Shown here piece by piece: positions 19,094-27,985 of a stretch of DNA of 64,000 nucleotides (position 1 is the first letter of the stretch; each line of letters starts with the position of its first letter). The DNA is from CBDAPE01 sp965198325 (GTDB lineage Bacteria > Pseudomonadota > Alphaproteobacteria > UBA828 > JAPUJA01), in NCBI GenBank assembly GCA_965198325.1, contig CBDAPE010000016.1:310001-374000 (forward strand). Direction: 5' to 3'. The translations under genes were made by a program, and so were the position numbers. A model generated the notes under the pieces. It worked only from the letters and a program-made list of their open reading frames with translations, searched no databases and was not told where the DNA came from.

Positions 19094-21265
19094 ATGGCCC
19101 GCGATCCCAAATACGATCCGCTCTTCGAGCCGGTCAGGATTGGCCCTCATACCGCGAAAAACCGCTTCTACGCGGTGCCTCACTGCAACAATGCAGGCTC
19201 CGACCGGCCCGGCGCGCAGGCTGCGTTTCGGGGCATGAAGGCCGAGGGCGGCTGGGCTGTAATCAATACGGAATATTGCTCGATCAACCCCGAGAACGAC
19301 GATGGTCCGTTTTGGAGCGCCCGGCTGTGGGACGACGGCGACGTGCTCAACCTGCGCGCCACGTGCGATGCGGTTCATGCCCATGGCGCGCTCGTGGACG
19401 TCGAGCTCTGGGCGGGCGGAAATTTCGCGTCGGGGCTAGACGGCAGCGCTGTACCCCGCGGGCCCAGCGGTGGCTTTCCCAGCGGCTACAGTTCCGTCTA
19501 CGCCCACGAGATGGATGAGGCCGACATCGCGGACGTGATCGGGGATTACGTCGCGGCAGCGAAGCGCGCACGGGATGCGGGTTTCGATCACATCGAGCTT
19601 GAATGCTCCGATACGGACCTGCTCGCCCAGTTCTTCATGGCCGCTCACAATCACCGGACCGACCGATATGGCGGCTCGTTCGAAAACCGCTGTCGCTTCT
19701 GGCTCGAGCTGCTTGAAGCGTTGAAGGCCGGGATTGGTGAAGATTGCTCCCTGGGTCTCCGCTATTCCGCCGATAATTTGCGCGGGTCCGACGGTGCCGA
19801 GCTGCCCGAGACTTTGCGCTTCGCCGAACTCGTCGATACCCGTGGCCTGTGCGACCTGTGGGACGTGAAGGTCTCGGACGGTGAGGCCTGGGGCGATGAT
19901 TCCGGGCCCTCGCGCTTTTATAAACCCCATTGGCTCGATTGGGCCGCTAAAGCGGTCAAAGGAGTCGTCCGCGCGCCCGTGGTCCAGGTCGGCCGCCTCA
20001 CCTCGCCCGACGACATGCTTGCCGCGATTCGCAACGGCGAGGCCGATTTCATCGGCGCGGCGCGGCCCTCGATCGCCGATCCCTTCCTGCCCGGGAAGAT
20101 CGACGAAGGCCGGCTCGACGATATCCGCGAATGCATCGGCTGCAATATCTGTGTCGCTAGCTTCAACCAGAGCCGCCCGCTGCTCTGCACCCAGAACGCG
20201 ACGGCGCTCGAGGAATACCGCCGGGGTTGGCACCCGGAAGAATTCGCGCCCGCGTCCGATCCCTGCTCGGTGCTCGTGGTCGGAGCCGGCCCGGCGGGTC
20301 TGGAGTGCGCCCGCGTTTTAGGCGAGCGGGGTTACAACGTTCACCTGCGCGAGGCACAGGGAGAGACCGGCGGCAATATCCGCGACGTGATGCGCTATCC
20401 GGGCTTGGCGAAATGGGGCCGCATCGTGATCTACCGCGAAACCCAGCTCGCCAAGCTCGAGACCGTCGAGGTTCATACCGGCGTCGCCGAGATGACCGTC
20501 GACGACGTCATCGGTTACGGCGCCGACAAGGTGGTGGTGGCGACCGGCGCCCGGTGGCGGAACGATGGCCTTGCGGCGGTGAATCGGGCGCCGCTGCCGG
20601 GCATGGTTCCAGGCGATCCCCGAATTCTCACGCCCGAGCAGGTCATGGCCGGGGCGGAGACCGGCGAGCGGGTCGCGGCCCTCGACGCCGACGGCTACTA
20701 CACCGGCATCGGCATGGCCGAGCTGATGGCTGACGCGGGCAAACGGGTGAGCCTGATTACTCCGGATGCCCGCGCGGCGTCGTTCTGCGACTACACGCTC
20801 GAAGGCGACAATATTCACCGGCGCATCCGCGAGCTCGGGATCGCGCTGCTGGCCAACCGCTGGGTCGAGCGGATCGAGCTGGGCAACGCGGTCATGCTGT
20901 TCGCCTCCCACGTCTACGACGAAGCGGCGACGCCCACGTTGCCCCCGGTTCCGGGCGAAAATCCCCGCCGCGCGCTGGCCGAAAGCGAGCCACTGGAGTG
21001 CGACAGCCTCATCCTGGTCACCGCGCGTCAGCCCAACGACGCGCTCTACCGCGCGCTCAACGCACGACGCGCCGACTGGGCCGCCCACGGGGTCCGTGCC
21101 GTCTACGCCGTGGGCGACTGCTACGCGCCGGGTATCCCGCAAGCAGCCGTCTGGCAGGCGCACCGACTCGCCCGCGAGTTCGAGAGCCCCGATCCCATGA
21201 AGCCGCTGCCTTTCATCCACGAGCGGCGCATCTGGGGCGGCACCGATCCCATGCCGACGCTATAG
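19094..21265 (+). CDS. TMADH-like flavin/iron-sulfur oxidoreductase L3
   Basis: A 723-residue family member starting at ATG 19094 (MARDPKYDPLFEP). By TMADH numbering it has Cys30 (VPHCNN), Tyr60 (TEYCS), Trp264/Asp267 (AWGDDSG) and the four Fe-S cysteines (CIGCNIC...C). Tyr169 and His172 are replaced (ELECSDTD) and Trp355 is Phe (CVASF). It therefore belongs with L1 and L2, but its substrate-pocket helix (ELECSDTDLLAQF) diverges further, implying a different substrate. The ADP-binding fold has GAGPAGLECARVLG. It begins a run L3-L4-L5 on one strand; the gap to L4 is 83 bases, so cotranscription is plausible. An in-frame upstream extension to 18290 exists only because it lies antisense to the enoyl-CoA hydratase gene. 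Confidence 0.93.
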   Translation: MARDPKYDPLFEPVRIGPHTAKNRFYAVPHCNNAGSDRPGAQAAFRGMKAEGGWAVINTEYCSINPENDDGPFWSARLWDDGDVLNLRATCDAVHAHGALVDVELWAGGNFASGLDGSAVPRGPSGGFPSGYSSVYAHEMDEADIADVIGDYVAAAKRARDAGFDHIELECSDTDLLAQFFMAAHNHRTDRYGGSFENRCRFWLELLEALKAGIGEDCSLGLRYSADNLRGSDGAELPETLRFAELVDTRGLCDLWDVKVSDGEAWGDDSGPSRFYKPHWLDWAAKAVKGVVRAPVVQVGRLTSPDDMLAAIRNGEADFIGAARPSIADPFLPGKIDEGRLDDIRECIGCNICVASFNQSRPLLCTQNATALEEYRRGWHPEEFAPASDPCSVLVVGAGPAGLECARVLGERGYNVHLREAQGETGGNIRDVMRYPGLAKWGRIVIYRETQLAKLETVEVHTGVAEMTVDDVIGYGADKVVVATGARWRNDGLAAVNRAPLPGMVPGDPRILTPEQVMAGAETGERVAALDADGYYTGIGMAELMADAGKRVSLITPDARAASFCDYTLEGDNIHRRIRELGIALLANRWVERIELGNAVMLFASHVYDEAATPTLPPVPGENPRRALAESEPLECDSLILVTARQPNDALYRALNARRADWAAHGVRAVYAVGDCYAPGIPQAAVWQAHRLAREFESPDPMKPLPFIHERRIWGGTDPMPTL

Positions 21266-21348
21266 CGCCAAGTCGGGCGTTTCCAACCACGGTTCCGGGC
21301 GCTATCCTGACGCAAAGGCCAGACGTCGTTGGACCAGGGAGAGTGGCC

Positions 21349-23541
21349 ATGGCACGGGATCCGAAATACGACATTCTCTTCGAGCCGGTCACGATCGGCC
21401 CCAAGACGCTCAAGAACCGCTTCTATCAGGTACCCCACGCGAATGGCGCGGGCTCCGATGCCCCCGGCGACCAGGCCGCGTTCCGTGCCATGAAGGCCGA
21501 GGGCGGCTGGGCGGGCGTCAATACCGGCTGGTGCTCGATCTCCCCGGGCTCCGACGCGTCCGGCCACGTCTCCTGCCGGTTGTGGGACGAGGGCGACATC
21601 ATCAATCTGCGCCCGCTGTGCGATGACGTGCACAAGCACGGCGCCTTGGTTGGCTGCGAGCTCGGCCATTACGGCGTGCACGCACCGAATTTCGAATCCC
21701 GCGAGGCGTCCAGGGGCCCCAGCGCCTATCAATCCGACGCCCAGCCCTGGGTTTATTGCGCCGAGGCCGACGAAGACGAGATCGCGGAAATCGTCGAGCT
21801 TCACGCCGAAGCCGCCCGGCGCGCGGTCGCGGCGGGCTTCGATATCGTCTACTACTGGCCGGCGGATTCCATGCTCGGCACCCAGTTCCTCTCGCCGTTC
21901 TACAATCACCGAACCGACAAATACGGCGGCGATTTCGACGGCCGCATCCGCTTCAGCCTCGAGGTGCTCGAGGCAACGCGCAAGGCGGTGGGCGAGTCCG
22001 CTGCCGTCGCCGTGCGTCACAGCGTCGACAACCTGCTCGGCCCCGACGGCATCGAGGCAGGCGACGAAGGGCTCCGCTATGTCGAGCGGATCGCCGCCGA
22101 AGGCCTCGCCGATCTTTGGGACATCAAGATCGGCACTTACGCCGACTGGGGCGACGACATCGCGACCTCCCGGTTCGAGAAGGCCAACCATGAAAAGCCC
22201 TTCAACGCGGGCGTGAAGGCGGTCGCGGACGGCGTGCCCGTGGTTGCCGTCGGGCGGCTCACCAGCCCCGATGACATGGTCGCGAACATCGCCGAGGGCG
22301 TCTACGACATCGTCGGCGCCGCGCGCGCCTCGATCGCCGATCCTTTCCTGCCCAACAAGGTCGCGGAGGGGCGGATGGACGACATCCGCGAATGCATCGG
22401 CTGCAACATGTTCATCGCGTCGCATGAGCTCCATTCCGGGCGGATCTCCTGCACCCAGAACGCGACCGTGATGGAGGAATACCGCCGGGGCTGGCACCCG
22501 GAACGTTTCGAGGCCGCGCCCGAGCCCTGCTCGGTGCTGGTCGTCGGCGCGGGGCCCGCCGGGCTCGAATGCGCCCGGGTTCTGGGCATGCGCGGCTACG
22601 ACGTGCATCTGCGCGAGGCGGTAGGCGAACCCGGCGGCCATGTCCGGGACGTTGCGCGCTATCCGGGCCTCGCCGAGTGGGGCCGCATCGTCAGCTACCG
22701 CGAGGGCCAGCTTGCCAAGATGCCGAACGTCGAGATCCATACCGGCATCGGCGAGATGTCTGCCGACGAGGTGCTGGCCTATGGCGCCGATAGGGTTGTG
22801 ATCGCCACGGGCGCGCGCTGGTCGGGCGACGGCACCTCGGGCGTCACCATGGCGCCGCTCGACGAGGCCGACGCCGCGCGGCCCCAGTTCGCCACTCCCG
22901 AGCAGGTCATGGCGGGCAAGGAGCTGGGCGAGCGAGTCGTCGTACTCGACGGCGAGGGGGTCAATGTCGGCATCGCCTTGGCCGAGCTGTGCGCCGATCG
23001 CGGCAAGGACGTCACCGTCGTCGCCCAATTGAGCGACGTCGCCGCCTTCTCTATGCTCTCGGGCGAATATGTCGGGCTGCAGCGCCTGATCCACGAGAAG
23101 AACATCGCCACGCTGACGAGCCACTGGGTCGAATCGATCAACGTGGCGAACACTGTGCGGGTCGAGGCGTTCAATCTTTACCGCGACGGCTACCGGCGCA
23201 ATCCCGCTGCGCCCGGCGAGTACCCCCGCGTGATGAGCAGCGAAACCACCGCACTTGAATGCGACAGCGTGATCCTCGCCACTTCGCGCATCCCCAACGA
23301 CGCGCTCTATCGCGAGCTTAAAGAACGCCAGAGCGAATGGTCGGGCGCGGGGCTTGCCGCCGTCGTTCGCGCCGGCGACTGCGTTACGCCGCGCCTCATC
23401 TACAACACCATCTTCGACGGCCACCGGGTCGCACGCGAATTCGAGAGCGCGAGCCCGGAACGGCCCTTGCCCTATATCCGCGAGCGGCGCCTCTGGAGCG
23501 CCGGGGACACGATGCCGGGTGCCGCACCGAGCGCCGCCTGA
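21349..23541 (+). CDS. TMADH-like oxidoreductase L4, lacking flavin-link Cys30 and one Fe-S cysteine
   Basis: A 730-residue member starting at ATG 21349 behind AGGGAGAG. Overall length and domain order match TMADH, and the ADP-binding GAGPAGLECARVLG is intact. Several hallmark residues are changed: Cys30 to Ala (VPHANG), Tyr60 to Trp (TGWCS), Tyr169/His172 to Trp/Asp (YYWPADS), and Trp355 to His. The third cluster cysteine is Phe (CIGCNMF, then the fourth Cys is kept), a one-base TGC-to-TTC difference. Asp267 remains (DWGDDI). The frame is clean over 2.2 kb, so the protein is probably made. It should hold FMN non-covalently and either lack a [4Fe-4S] cluster or have an odd one. It sits 21 bases before L5, so the two are probably cotranslated. 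Confidence 0.9.
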   Translation: MARDPKYDILFEPVTIGPKTLKNRFYQVPHANGAGSDAPGDQAAFRAMKAEGGWAGVNTGWCSISPGSDASGHVSCRLWDEGDIINLRPLCDDVHKHGALVGCELGHYGVHAPNFESREASRGPSAYQSDAQPWVYCAEADEDEIAEIVELHAEAARRAVAAGFDIVYYWPADSMLGTQFLSPFYNHRTDKYGGDFDGRIRFSLEVLEATRKAVGESAAVAVRHSVDNLLGPDGIEAGDEGLRYVERIAAEGLADLWDIKIGTYADWGDDIATSRFEKANHEKPFNAGVKAVADGVPVVAVGRLTSPDDMVANIAEGVYDIVGAARASIADPFLPNKVAEGRMDDIRECIGCNMFIASHELHSGRISCTQNATVMEEYRRGWHPERFEAAPEPCSVLVVGAGPAGLECARVLGMRGYDVHLREAVGEPGGHVRDVARYPGLAEWGRIVSYREGQLAKMPNVEIHTGIGEMSADEVLAYGADRVVIATGARWSGDGTSGVTMAPLDEADAARPQFATPEQVMAGKELGERVVVLDGEGVNVGIALAELCADRGKDVTVVAQLSDVAAFSMLSGEYVGLQRLIHEKNIATLTSHWVESINVANTVRVEAFNLYRDGYRRNPAAPGEYPRVMSSETTALECDSVILATSRIPNDALYRELKERQSEWSGAGLAAVVRAGDCVTPRLIYNTIFDGHRVAREFESASPERPLPYIRERRLWSAGDTMPGAAPSAA

Positions 23542-23562
23542 CCACGCAAAGGAGAGAGAACC

Positions 23563-25731
23563 ATGGCCCGCGATCCGAAATACGACATTCTCTTCGAGCC
23601 GATCGACATCGGCCCCAGGACGCTGAAGAACCGCTTCTACCAGGTGCCCCACTGCAACGGGGCGGGCTCGCACTTGCCCGGCAGCCAGGCGGCGTTTCGC
23701 GGCATGAAGGCCGAAGGCGGCTGGGCGGCGGTCTGCACCGAGGCCTGCGGCATCAACGCCGAGGCCGATTTCGAACCCTACCCGCTGGCCAGCCTGTGGG
23801 ACGGGGACGACGTCGCCAACCTGCGCCACATGTGCGACGCGGCGCACAAATGGGGCGCGCTCGCCGGTGTCGAGCTGTGGCATTCGGGCGCGATTTCCCC
23901 CGCCATGGACAGCCGCGCTGTACCCCGCGGGCCGACCCAGTTCATGACCCCCTGGACACCCAACCGGGCGGGCCACGAGGCCGACGAGGACGACATCGAG
24001 GATCTGTTGACCGACTACGTCGAGGCCGCGAAGCGGGCACTGGATGCGGGTTTCGACATTGTCTATTGCTACGGCTCCCACTCGGTGCTGCCCGTCCAGT
24101 TCCTCTCGTCTCACTACAACAAACGATCGGACAAGTACGGCGGCTCGTTCGAGAACCGCGCTCGCTTCTGGCTCGAATTGATCGGGCGCACCCGCGAGAT
24201 CATCGAGGGCCGTGCCGCGCTCGCCGTGCGCCTGTCGATCGACCAGCTGATTGGTCCCGGCGGTGTCGAGGCGGGCGACGACGGCATCGGGTTCGTCGAA
24301 CTCGTCACCCGCCAGGGCTTGGTCGATATGTGGGATATCAATGTCTCCGACCAGTTCGAATGGGGCGAGGACGCGGGCCCGTCGCGGCATCAAAAGGCGA
24401 ATCACCAGGCGCCGTTCACCCGTGAGGTCAAGACGGTGGCCAAGGTGCCGGTCCTCAATGTCGGGCGGCTGACCAGCCCCGACGACATGGTCGAGGTCAT
24501 CAATTCCGGCCAGGCCGACATCATCGGCGCTGCCCGGTCCTCGATCGCCGATCCTTTCCTGCCGAAGAAGATCGAGGAGGGCCGCAACGAGGACATCCGG
24601 GAATGCATCGGCTGCAATGTCTGCATCTCCCGCTGGGAAGCGGGCGCGCGGCTGATCTGCACCCAGAACGCCACCGCCATGGAGGAATACCGGCGCGGCT
24701 GGCATCCCGAGGAATTCGCGCCCGCGCCCGCGCCCGGCAATGTGCTCGTGGTCGGGGCCGGCCCCGCGGGCCTGGAGTGCGCCCGGGTGCTGGGGATGCG
24801 GGGTTACGACGTCCATCTCGTCGAGGCCGGGGGCGAGGTCGGCGGCCATGTCCGCGACATCATCCGCTATCCGGGCCTGGCCGAATGGGGCCGGGTCGTG
24901 ACCTGGCGCCAGACCCAGATCGACAAGCTCAAGAGCGTCGAGGTCCACACCGGGTCCCGTCTCGATGCCGACGGCGTGCTCTCCTACGGCGCCGACGCGG
25001 TGGTCCTTGCCACCGGCTCGTGCTGGTCGGGCGAGGGCTATAACGGCACGGACATGGGCGCAATCCCCGGTGTCGACGCCGCCAGGGCGCAATACGCCAC
25101 GCCCGAGCAGGTGCTTGCCGGCAAGGAGATCGGCGACCGCGTGCTCGTGCTCGACGGCGACGGTTATTTCACGGGTGTCGCCATGGCCGAGATGATGGCC
25201 GATGCGGGCAAGCAGGTCTCCATCGTGACCAGTTTCGGTGCCGTCGCCGCGCTCACCGAGCTGACCCTTGAAGGCCCCAACCTCCACCGCATGCTCCATG
25301 AGAAGAACATTGCCTGCTATCCGGGCATGTGGGTCGAGGAGATCGAGGAGGGCAACCTGCTCAAGGTGAAGATCTACGACTTCCTGCGCGACGGATCCAC
25401 CCGGACCACCGACCCGGTTGCGGGCGAGCCGATCCGCAGACCCGGCACCGCCACCACCGAGCTCGAAGTCGACAGCATCGTCCTGGTTACCGCGCGCATG
25501 GCCAACGCCGGGCTTTACAAGAGCTTGCGCGCGCGCAAGGCGGATTGGGCGGCCAACGATATCCGTGGTGTCTATCAGGCGGGTGACTGCTACGCGCCGC
25601 GCATGCTGGGCGAGGCGATCTACGAGGGCCACCGCATCGCCCGCGAATTCGAGAGCGACGACCCCCAGCGTCCGCTGCCCTTCGAGCGCGAGAGGCTGGT
25701 CTGGAAAGAGGCGCCGGAAGGAGCGTACTAG
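23563..25731 (+). CDS. TMADH-like flavin/iron-sulfur oxidoreductase L5 (Ala60 class)
   Basis: A 722-residue enzyme with AAAGGAGAG before the ATG, 21 bases after L4. Cys30 (VPHCNG), Tyr169/His172 (VYCYGSHS), Trp264/Asp267 (EWGEDAG), all four Fe-S cysteines and Trp355 (CISRW) are those of true TMADH. Position 60, Tyr in TMADH and Gln in dimethylamine dehydrogenase, is Ala (TEACG), which should enlarge the aromatic pocket. A demethylase for a bulkier N-methylated amine, like DgcA (dimethylglycine) or N-methylproline demethylase, fits better than trimethylamine itself; this is inference. Rossmann motif GAGPAGLECARVLG. Tight spacing with L4 raises the possibility of a mixed complex of one catalytic and one degenerate subunit. 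Confidence 0.93.
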   Translation: MARDPKYDILFEPIDIGPRTLKNRFYQVPHCNGAGSHLPGSQAAFRGMKAEGGWAAVCTEACGINAEADFEPYPLASLWDGDDVANLRHMCDAAHKWGALAGVELWHSGAISPAMDSRAVPRGPTQFMTPWTPNRAGHEADEDDIEDLLTDYVEAAKRALDAGFDIVYCYGSHSVLPVQFLSSHYNKRSDKYGGSFENRARFWLELIGRTREIIEGRAALAVRLSIDQLIGPGGVEAGDDGIGFVELVTRQGLVDMWDINVSDQFEWGEDAGPSRHQKANHQAPFTREVKTVAKVPVLNVGRLTSPDDMVEVINSGQADIIGAARSSIADPFLPKKIEEGRNEDIRECIGCNVCISRWEAGARLICTQNATAMEEYRRGWHPEEFAPAPAPGNVLVVGAGPAGLECARVLGMRGYDVHLVEAGGEVGGHVRDIIRYPGLAEWGRVVTWRQTQIDKLKSVEVHTGSRLDADGVLSYGADAVVLATGSCWSGEGYNGTDMGAIPGVDAARAQYATPEQVLAGKEIGDRVLVLDGDGYFTGVAMAEMMADAGKQVSIVTSFGAVAALTELTLEGPNLHRMLHEKNIACYPGMWVEEIEEGNLLKVKIYDFLRDGSTRTTDPVAGEPIRRPGTATTELEVDSIVLVTARMANAGLYKSLRARKADWAANDIRGVYQAGDCYAPRMLGEAIYEGHRIAREFESDDPQRPLPFERERLVWKEAPEGAY

Positions 25732-25748
25732 TCCCTGGGAAGAGCGGC

Positions 25749-25880
25749 TGGACCGCGAGGTCCGCTGCCGTGAGCGAAACGGAGGCCCCCGCGTGATCGG
25801 ACGGATTGCGCGGAACCCGCGACGGCGGGCCGCCGCAGGACCGGGGTTGGCCGAGGGCGGCCGGTCCCAACCAATGTTGC
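25749..25880 (+). repeat. Composite intergenic repeat, copy 1
   Basis: The 249-bp gap after L5 holds a 36-bp direct repeat (25749-25784 and 25936-25971, 33 identical). The first copy contains the perfect stem GGACC-GCGA-GGTCC, and the second supplies the ribosome site of the next gene. Between them, near 25835-25870, is a GGACCGGGGTTGGC-plus-GGCGGCCGG motif that recurs at 27226-27340 and, inverted, at 52765-52925. Confidence 0.65.
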
Positions 25881-25980
25881 AGCACACCCTCGCCAGCCCG
25901 AGTGGCGATTGAGCGAGTAACGATCTAAAGGCGCGTGGATCGCGAGGTCCGCTGCCGTGAGCAAAAAGGAGCAACACATC

Positions 25981-27225
25981 ATGGAGATGAAAACTTACTT
26001 GCGCGACCAGATCGACTGGGAGCAGCCGTTCCCGCCCGAGGAATACGCCGAGCGCCGGGCCAAGGTGCGCGCCGCGATGGCCGAAGCGGGGCTCGACGCG
26101 CTCTACGTGATCCGCCGGGCCGACCTGAAATATCTCGTCGCCTACGACCAGATCTGGGACCCCTTGCGGGGCTCCACGGGCCTCCTGATGCGCAGCGATT
26201 CCGACGACACCCTGTTCTTCGACACCTCGGTTCACACCACCCTCATCTCGCTCCTGCCCGAGATCAAGGAGGCGGTGATCTTCGGCACGTCCGAGCTCGG
26301 TAGCCCGTCGGACCTCGACGTCATCGTCGAAACCGTGGCGGCCCGGGGGCTGGCCAAGGCAACCGTCGGCCTGCAGTACTGGGGCTACGGCACCGACACC
26401 TCGGTCGTCGAGGCGATGGCGGCGAAGCTCGAGGCGGCGGGAGCCAAGGCCGTCGATGCCTCGTTGCTGGTCGAGGAGGTCCGGTTCGTCAAGTCGCCCC
26501 GCGAGATCGCGGTCATGCGCGAGGCCTTCGCCATTATGGATACCGCGCTCGAGGTGACGCGCAAGGCCATGCACCCCGGCATGATGGAGACCCAGATCGA
26601 GGGTGTGCTCGTCGGCAGCCTGATGGACCAGGGCTGTAACTACCCGGCGATCAACACCATGCTGGGCACGGGCGTGCGCTCGGGCACCCACCATTCACCG
26701 CCCACCCACCGCAAGATCAAAGAGGGCGACTTGGTCCATTTCGACGTCTGCGCCTCGCTCCACCGCTATCACGCCAACATTTGCCGCACCCTCTCGGTGG
26801 GCCAAGCCGACGAGCGCTGGCTGGCACTCATGGAGAAATCCGCAGGCTGCGTCGACCGTATTCTCGGCGAGATCAAGCTCGGCGATCCGCTCACCCGCGT
26901 CGACGAGCTCGGCAACGCCTATATCGACGAGGTGGGCCTGCGCGACAAGGCTTGGTGGATCGGCGGCTATTCCTTCGGGATTTCCTTCATTCCCGACTGG
27001 ACCGGCGCCCACTGGCTGCATTGGAACGAGGAGACCTTCGGCCCCACGGGCAGCAAGGGTGTGGTCCAGCCCGGCATTGTCTTCAACTTCGAGAACCAGT
27101 TCGACGTCTGGGAAGACTGGCCGGGCGGCACGGGCTGCGCCTGGATCGAGTGCTTCATGGTCACCGAGACCGGCCTCGAGCTGATGTCCAAGCTGCCCCG
27201 CACCATCGTCTCGACCGACGATTAG
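25981..27225 (+). CDS. M24-family protein, creatinase/Xaa-Pro peptidase-like, with altered metal site
   Basis: A 414-residue protein with a creatinase N-domain (1-~165) and a pita-bread M24 domain. ATG 25981 is chosen over GTG 25957 because AAAGGAG lies 10 bases upstream. Where M24 metallopeptidases have D-D-H-E-E, this protein has Asp255 (HFDVC), Asn266 (YHANICRT), no His at the glycine-rich turn (GGYSFGIS), Glu371 and Glu390. Loss of the second Asp and the His argues against a normal dinuclear peptidase. Creatinase, a metal-free member that turns creatine into sarcosine and urea, is one known precedent. Next to sarcosine/dimethylglycine-type enzymes, a C-N hydrolase on a methylated amine is plausible. 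It follows L5 and could share its transcript. Paralogue at 31806-33050. Confidence 0.82.
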   Translation: MEMKTYLRDQIDWEQPFPPEEYAERRAKVRAAMAEAGLDALYVIRRADLKYLVAYDQIWDPLRGSTGLLMRSDSDDTLFFDTSVHTTLISLLPEIKEAVIFGTSELGSPSDLDVIVETVAARGLAKATVGLQYWGYGTDTSVVEAMAAKLEAAGAKAVDASLLVEEVRFVKSPREIAVMREAFAIMDTALEVTRKAMHPGMMETQIEGVLVGSLMDQGCNYPAINTMLGTGVRSGTHHSPPTHRKIKEGDLVHFDVCASLHRYHANICRTLSVGQADERWLALMEKSAGCVDRILGEIKLGDPLTRVDELGNAYIDEVGLRDKAWWIGGYSFGISFIPDWTGAHWLHWNEETFGPTGSKGVVQPGIVFNFENQFDVWEDWPGGTGCAWIECFMVTETGLELMSKLPRTIVSTDD

Positions 27226-27340
27226 GGCCGGGGTTGGCTTAGGGCGGCCGGCCCCAAATTAAGAAAGGCCGAGGTTGGCATGCCCGCCGGGCTGGCTTGG
27301 GCGGCGGCGGGCCCCAAATTAAGGAGGGCCGGGGTTGGCG
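27226..27340 (+). repeat. Tandem copies of a GC-rich intergenic repeat
   Basis: Two and a half units of the pattern GGCCGGGGTTGGC ... GGGCGGCCGGCCCCAAATTAAG follow the M24 gene. Units start at about 27229, 27270 and 27329; each has complementary GGCC-rich arms, so hairpins are likely. The same core occurs at 25835 and inverted at 52765-52836. Confidence 0.6.
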
Positions 27341-27351
27341 CGCCACACGGC

Positions 27352-27828
27352 TCAGACGCCGGAGCGGGGCTTGACCGCCTCGGCCGGCGCGGGCGCGGCC
27401 TCGACCAGCCTCTTCAGCCGCTTGATCTGGCCGCCGTCGGTCGACTTGATCATGAAGATCAGCACGGGCTGAACCACGGCCCAGAGAAAGCCCGAGCCCT
27501 CGCAGGTCGCCTTCAGCGTCACCCGCGTCTTGCCGTCCTCGGCCGGTTCGCAGGTGTAGTCGTAGACGGCCTCGACGCCGCCGCTCTTCGAGGCCAGGGC
27601 GATGCGCCGCCCGTCTTCCCATTCGGCGATCGTGACCGTGCGCCCGTGGCGGCCGCGCTGGTTCGCCGCGGCTCTAAACGTCGTGCCCGCGCAGACCGGG
27701 CCTTTGGACGTCTGCTCGACCTTACCGACGGTCTTCATCCATTCGGGTGCCCGGGTCGGATTGGCGAGCACCGCCCAGATTGCGTCGGCAGGCGCCGCGA
27801 TCGATTCGGTGACGGAATAGCAGCCCAT
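27352..27828 (-). CDS. SRPBCC (START-like) family protein
   Basis: A 158-residue protein starting MGCYSVTESIAAPADAIWAV behind GGGAGGAG. The opening, with a strand, APAD, then a helix with W and P-x-W (PTRAPEWMKTV), is the polyketide cyclase/SRPBCC pattern, followed by GTTFRAA and a basic C-terminal helix. Members bind hydrophobic ligands in a deep cavity; most in bacteria have no defined substrate. It diverges from the alpha/beta hydrolase gene, with 157 bases between starts. An upstream extension to 27987 would overlap that promoter region and is rejected. Confidence 0.8.
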   Translation of the reverse strand: MGCYSVTESIAAPADAIWAVLANPTRAPEWMKTVGKVEQTSKGPVCAGTTFRAAANQRGRHGRTVTIAEWEDGRRIALASKSGGVEAVYDYTCEPAEDGKTRVTLKATCEGSGFLWAVVQPVLIFMIKSTDGGQIKRLKRLVEAAPAPAEAVKPRSGV

Positions 27829-27985
27829 GGGCTCCTCCCTTGTCCCGATGATAGGCAAGACGCCCCGCTTGTCGAATCGGCCTCGGCCCGGGGTTGCGAT
27901 CGCCACGCGGGGCGTGCCCTTCGCGGATGGCCGTATTACACTGTGAGCAAGGCTTGGCCCATCGTCGGCGCAGGGGAGAGAGACC

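Noticed and set aside
21121..26694. 1,857-codon open frame on the minus strand
   Set aside because: It runs antisense across L3-L5 and the M24 gene and has an Arg/His/Gly/Asp-rich composition typical of shadow frames in GC-rich genes. Similar antisense frames lie under L1, L2 and L6-L9.
25981..27225. M24 protein as DMSP lyase DddP
   Set aside because: DddP retains the metal-binding His and Asp residues; this protein lacks the His and has Asn for one Asp.
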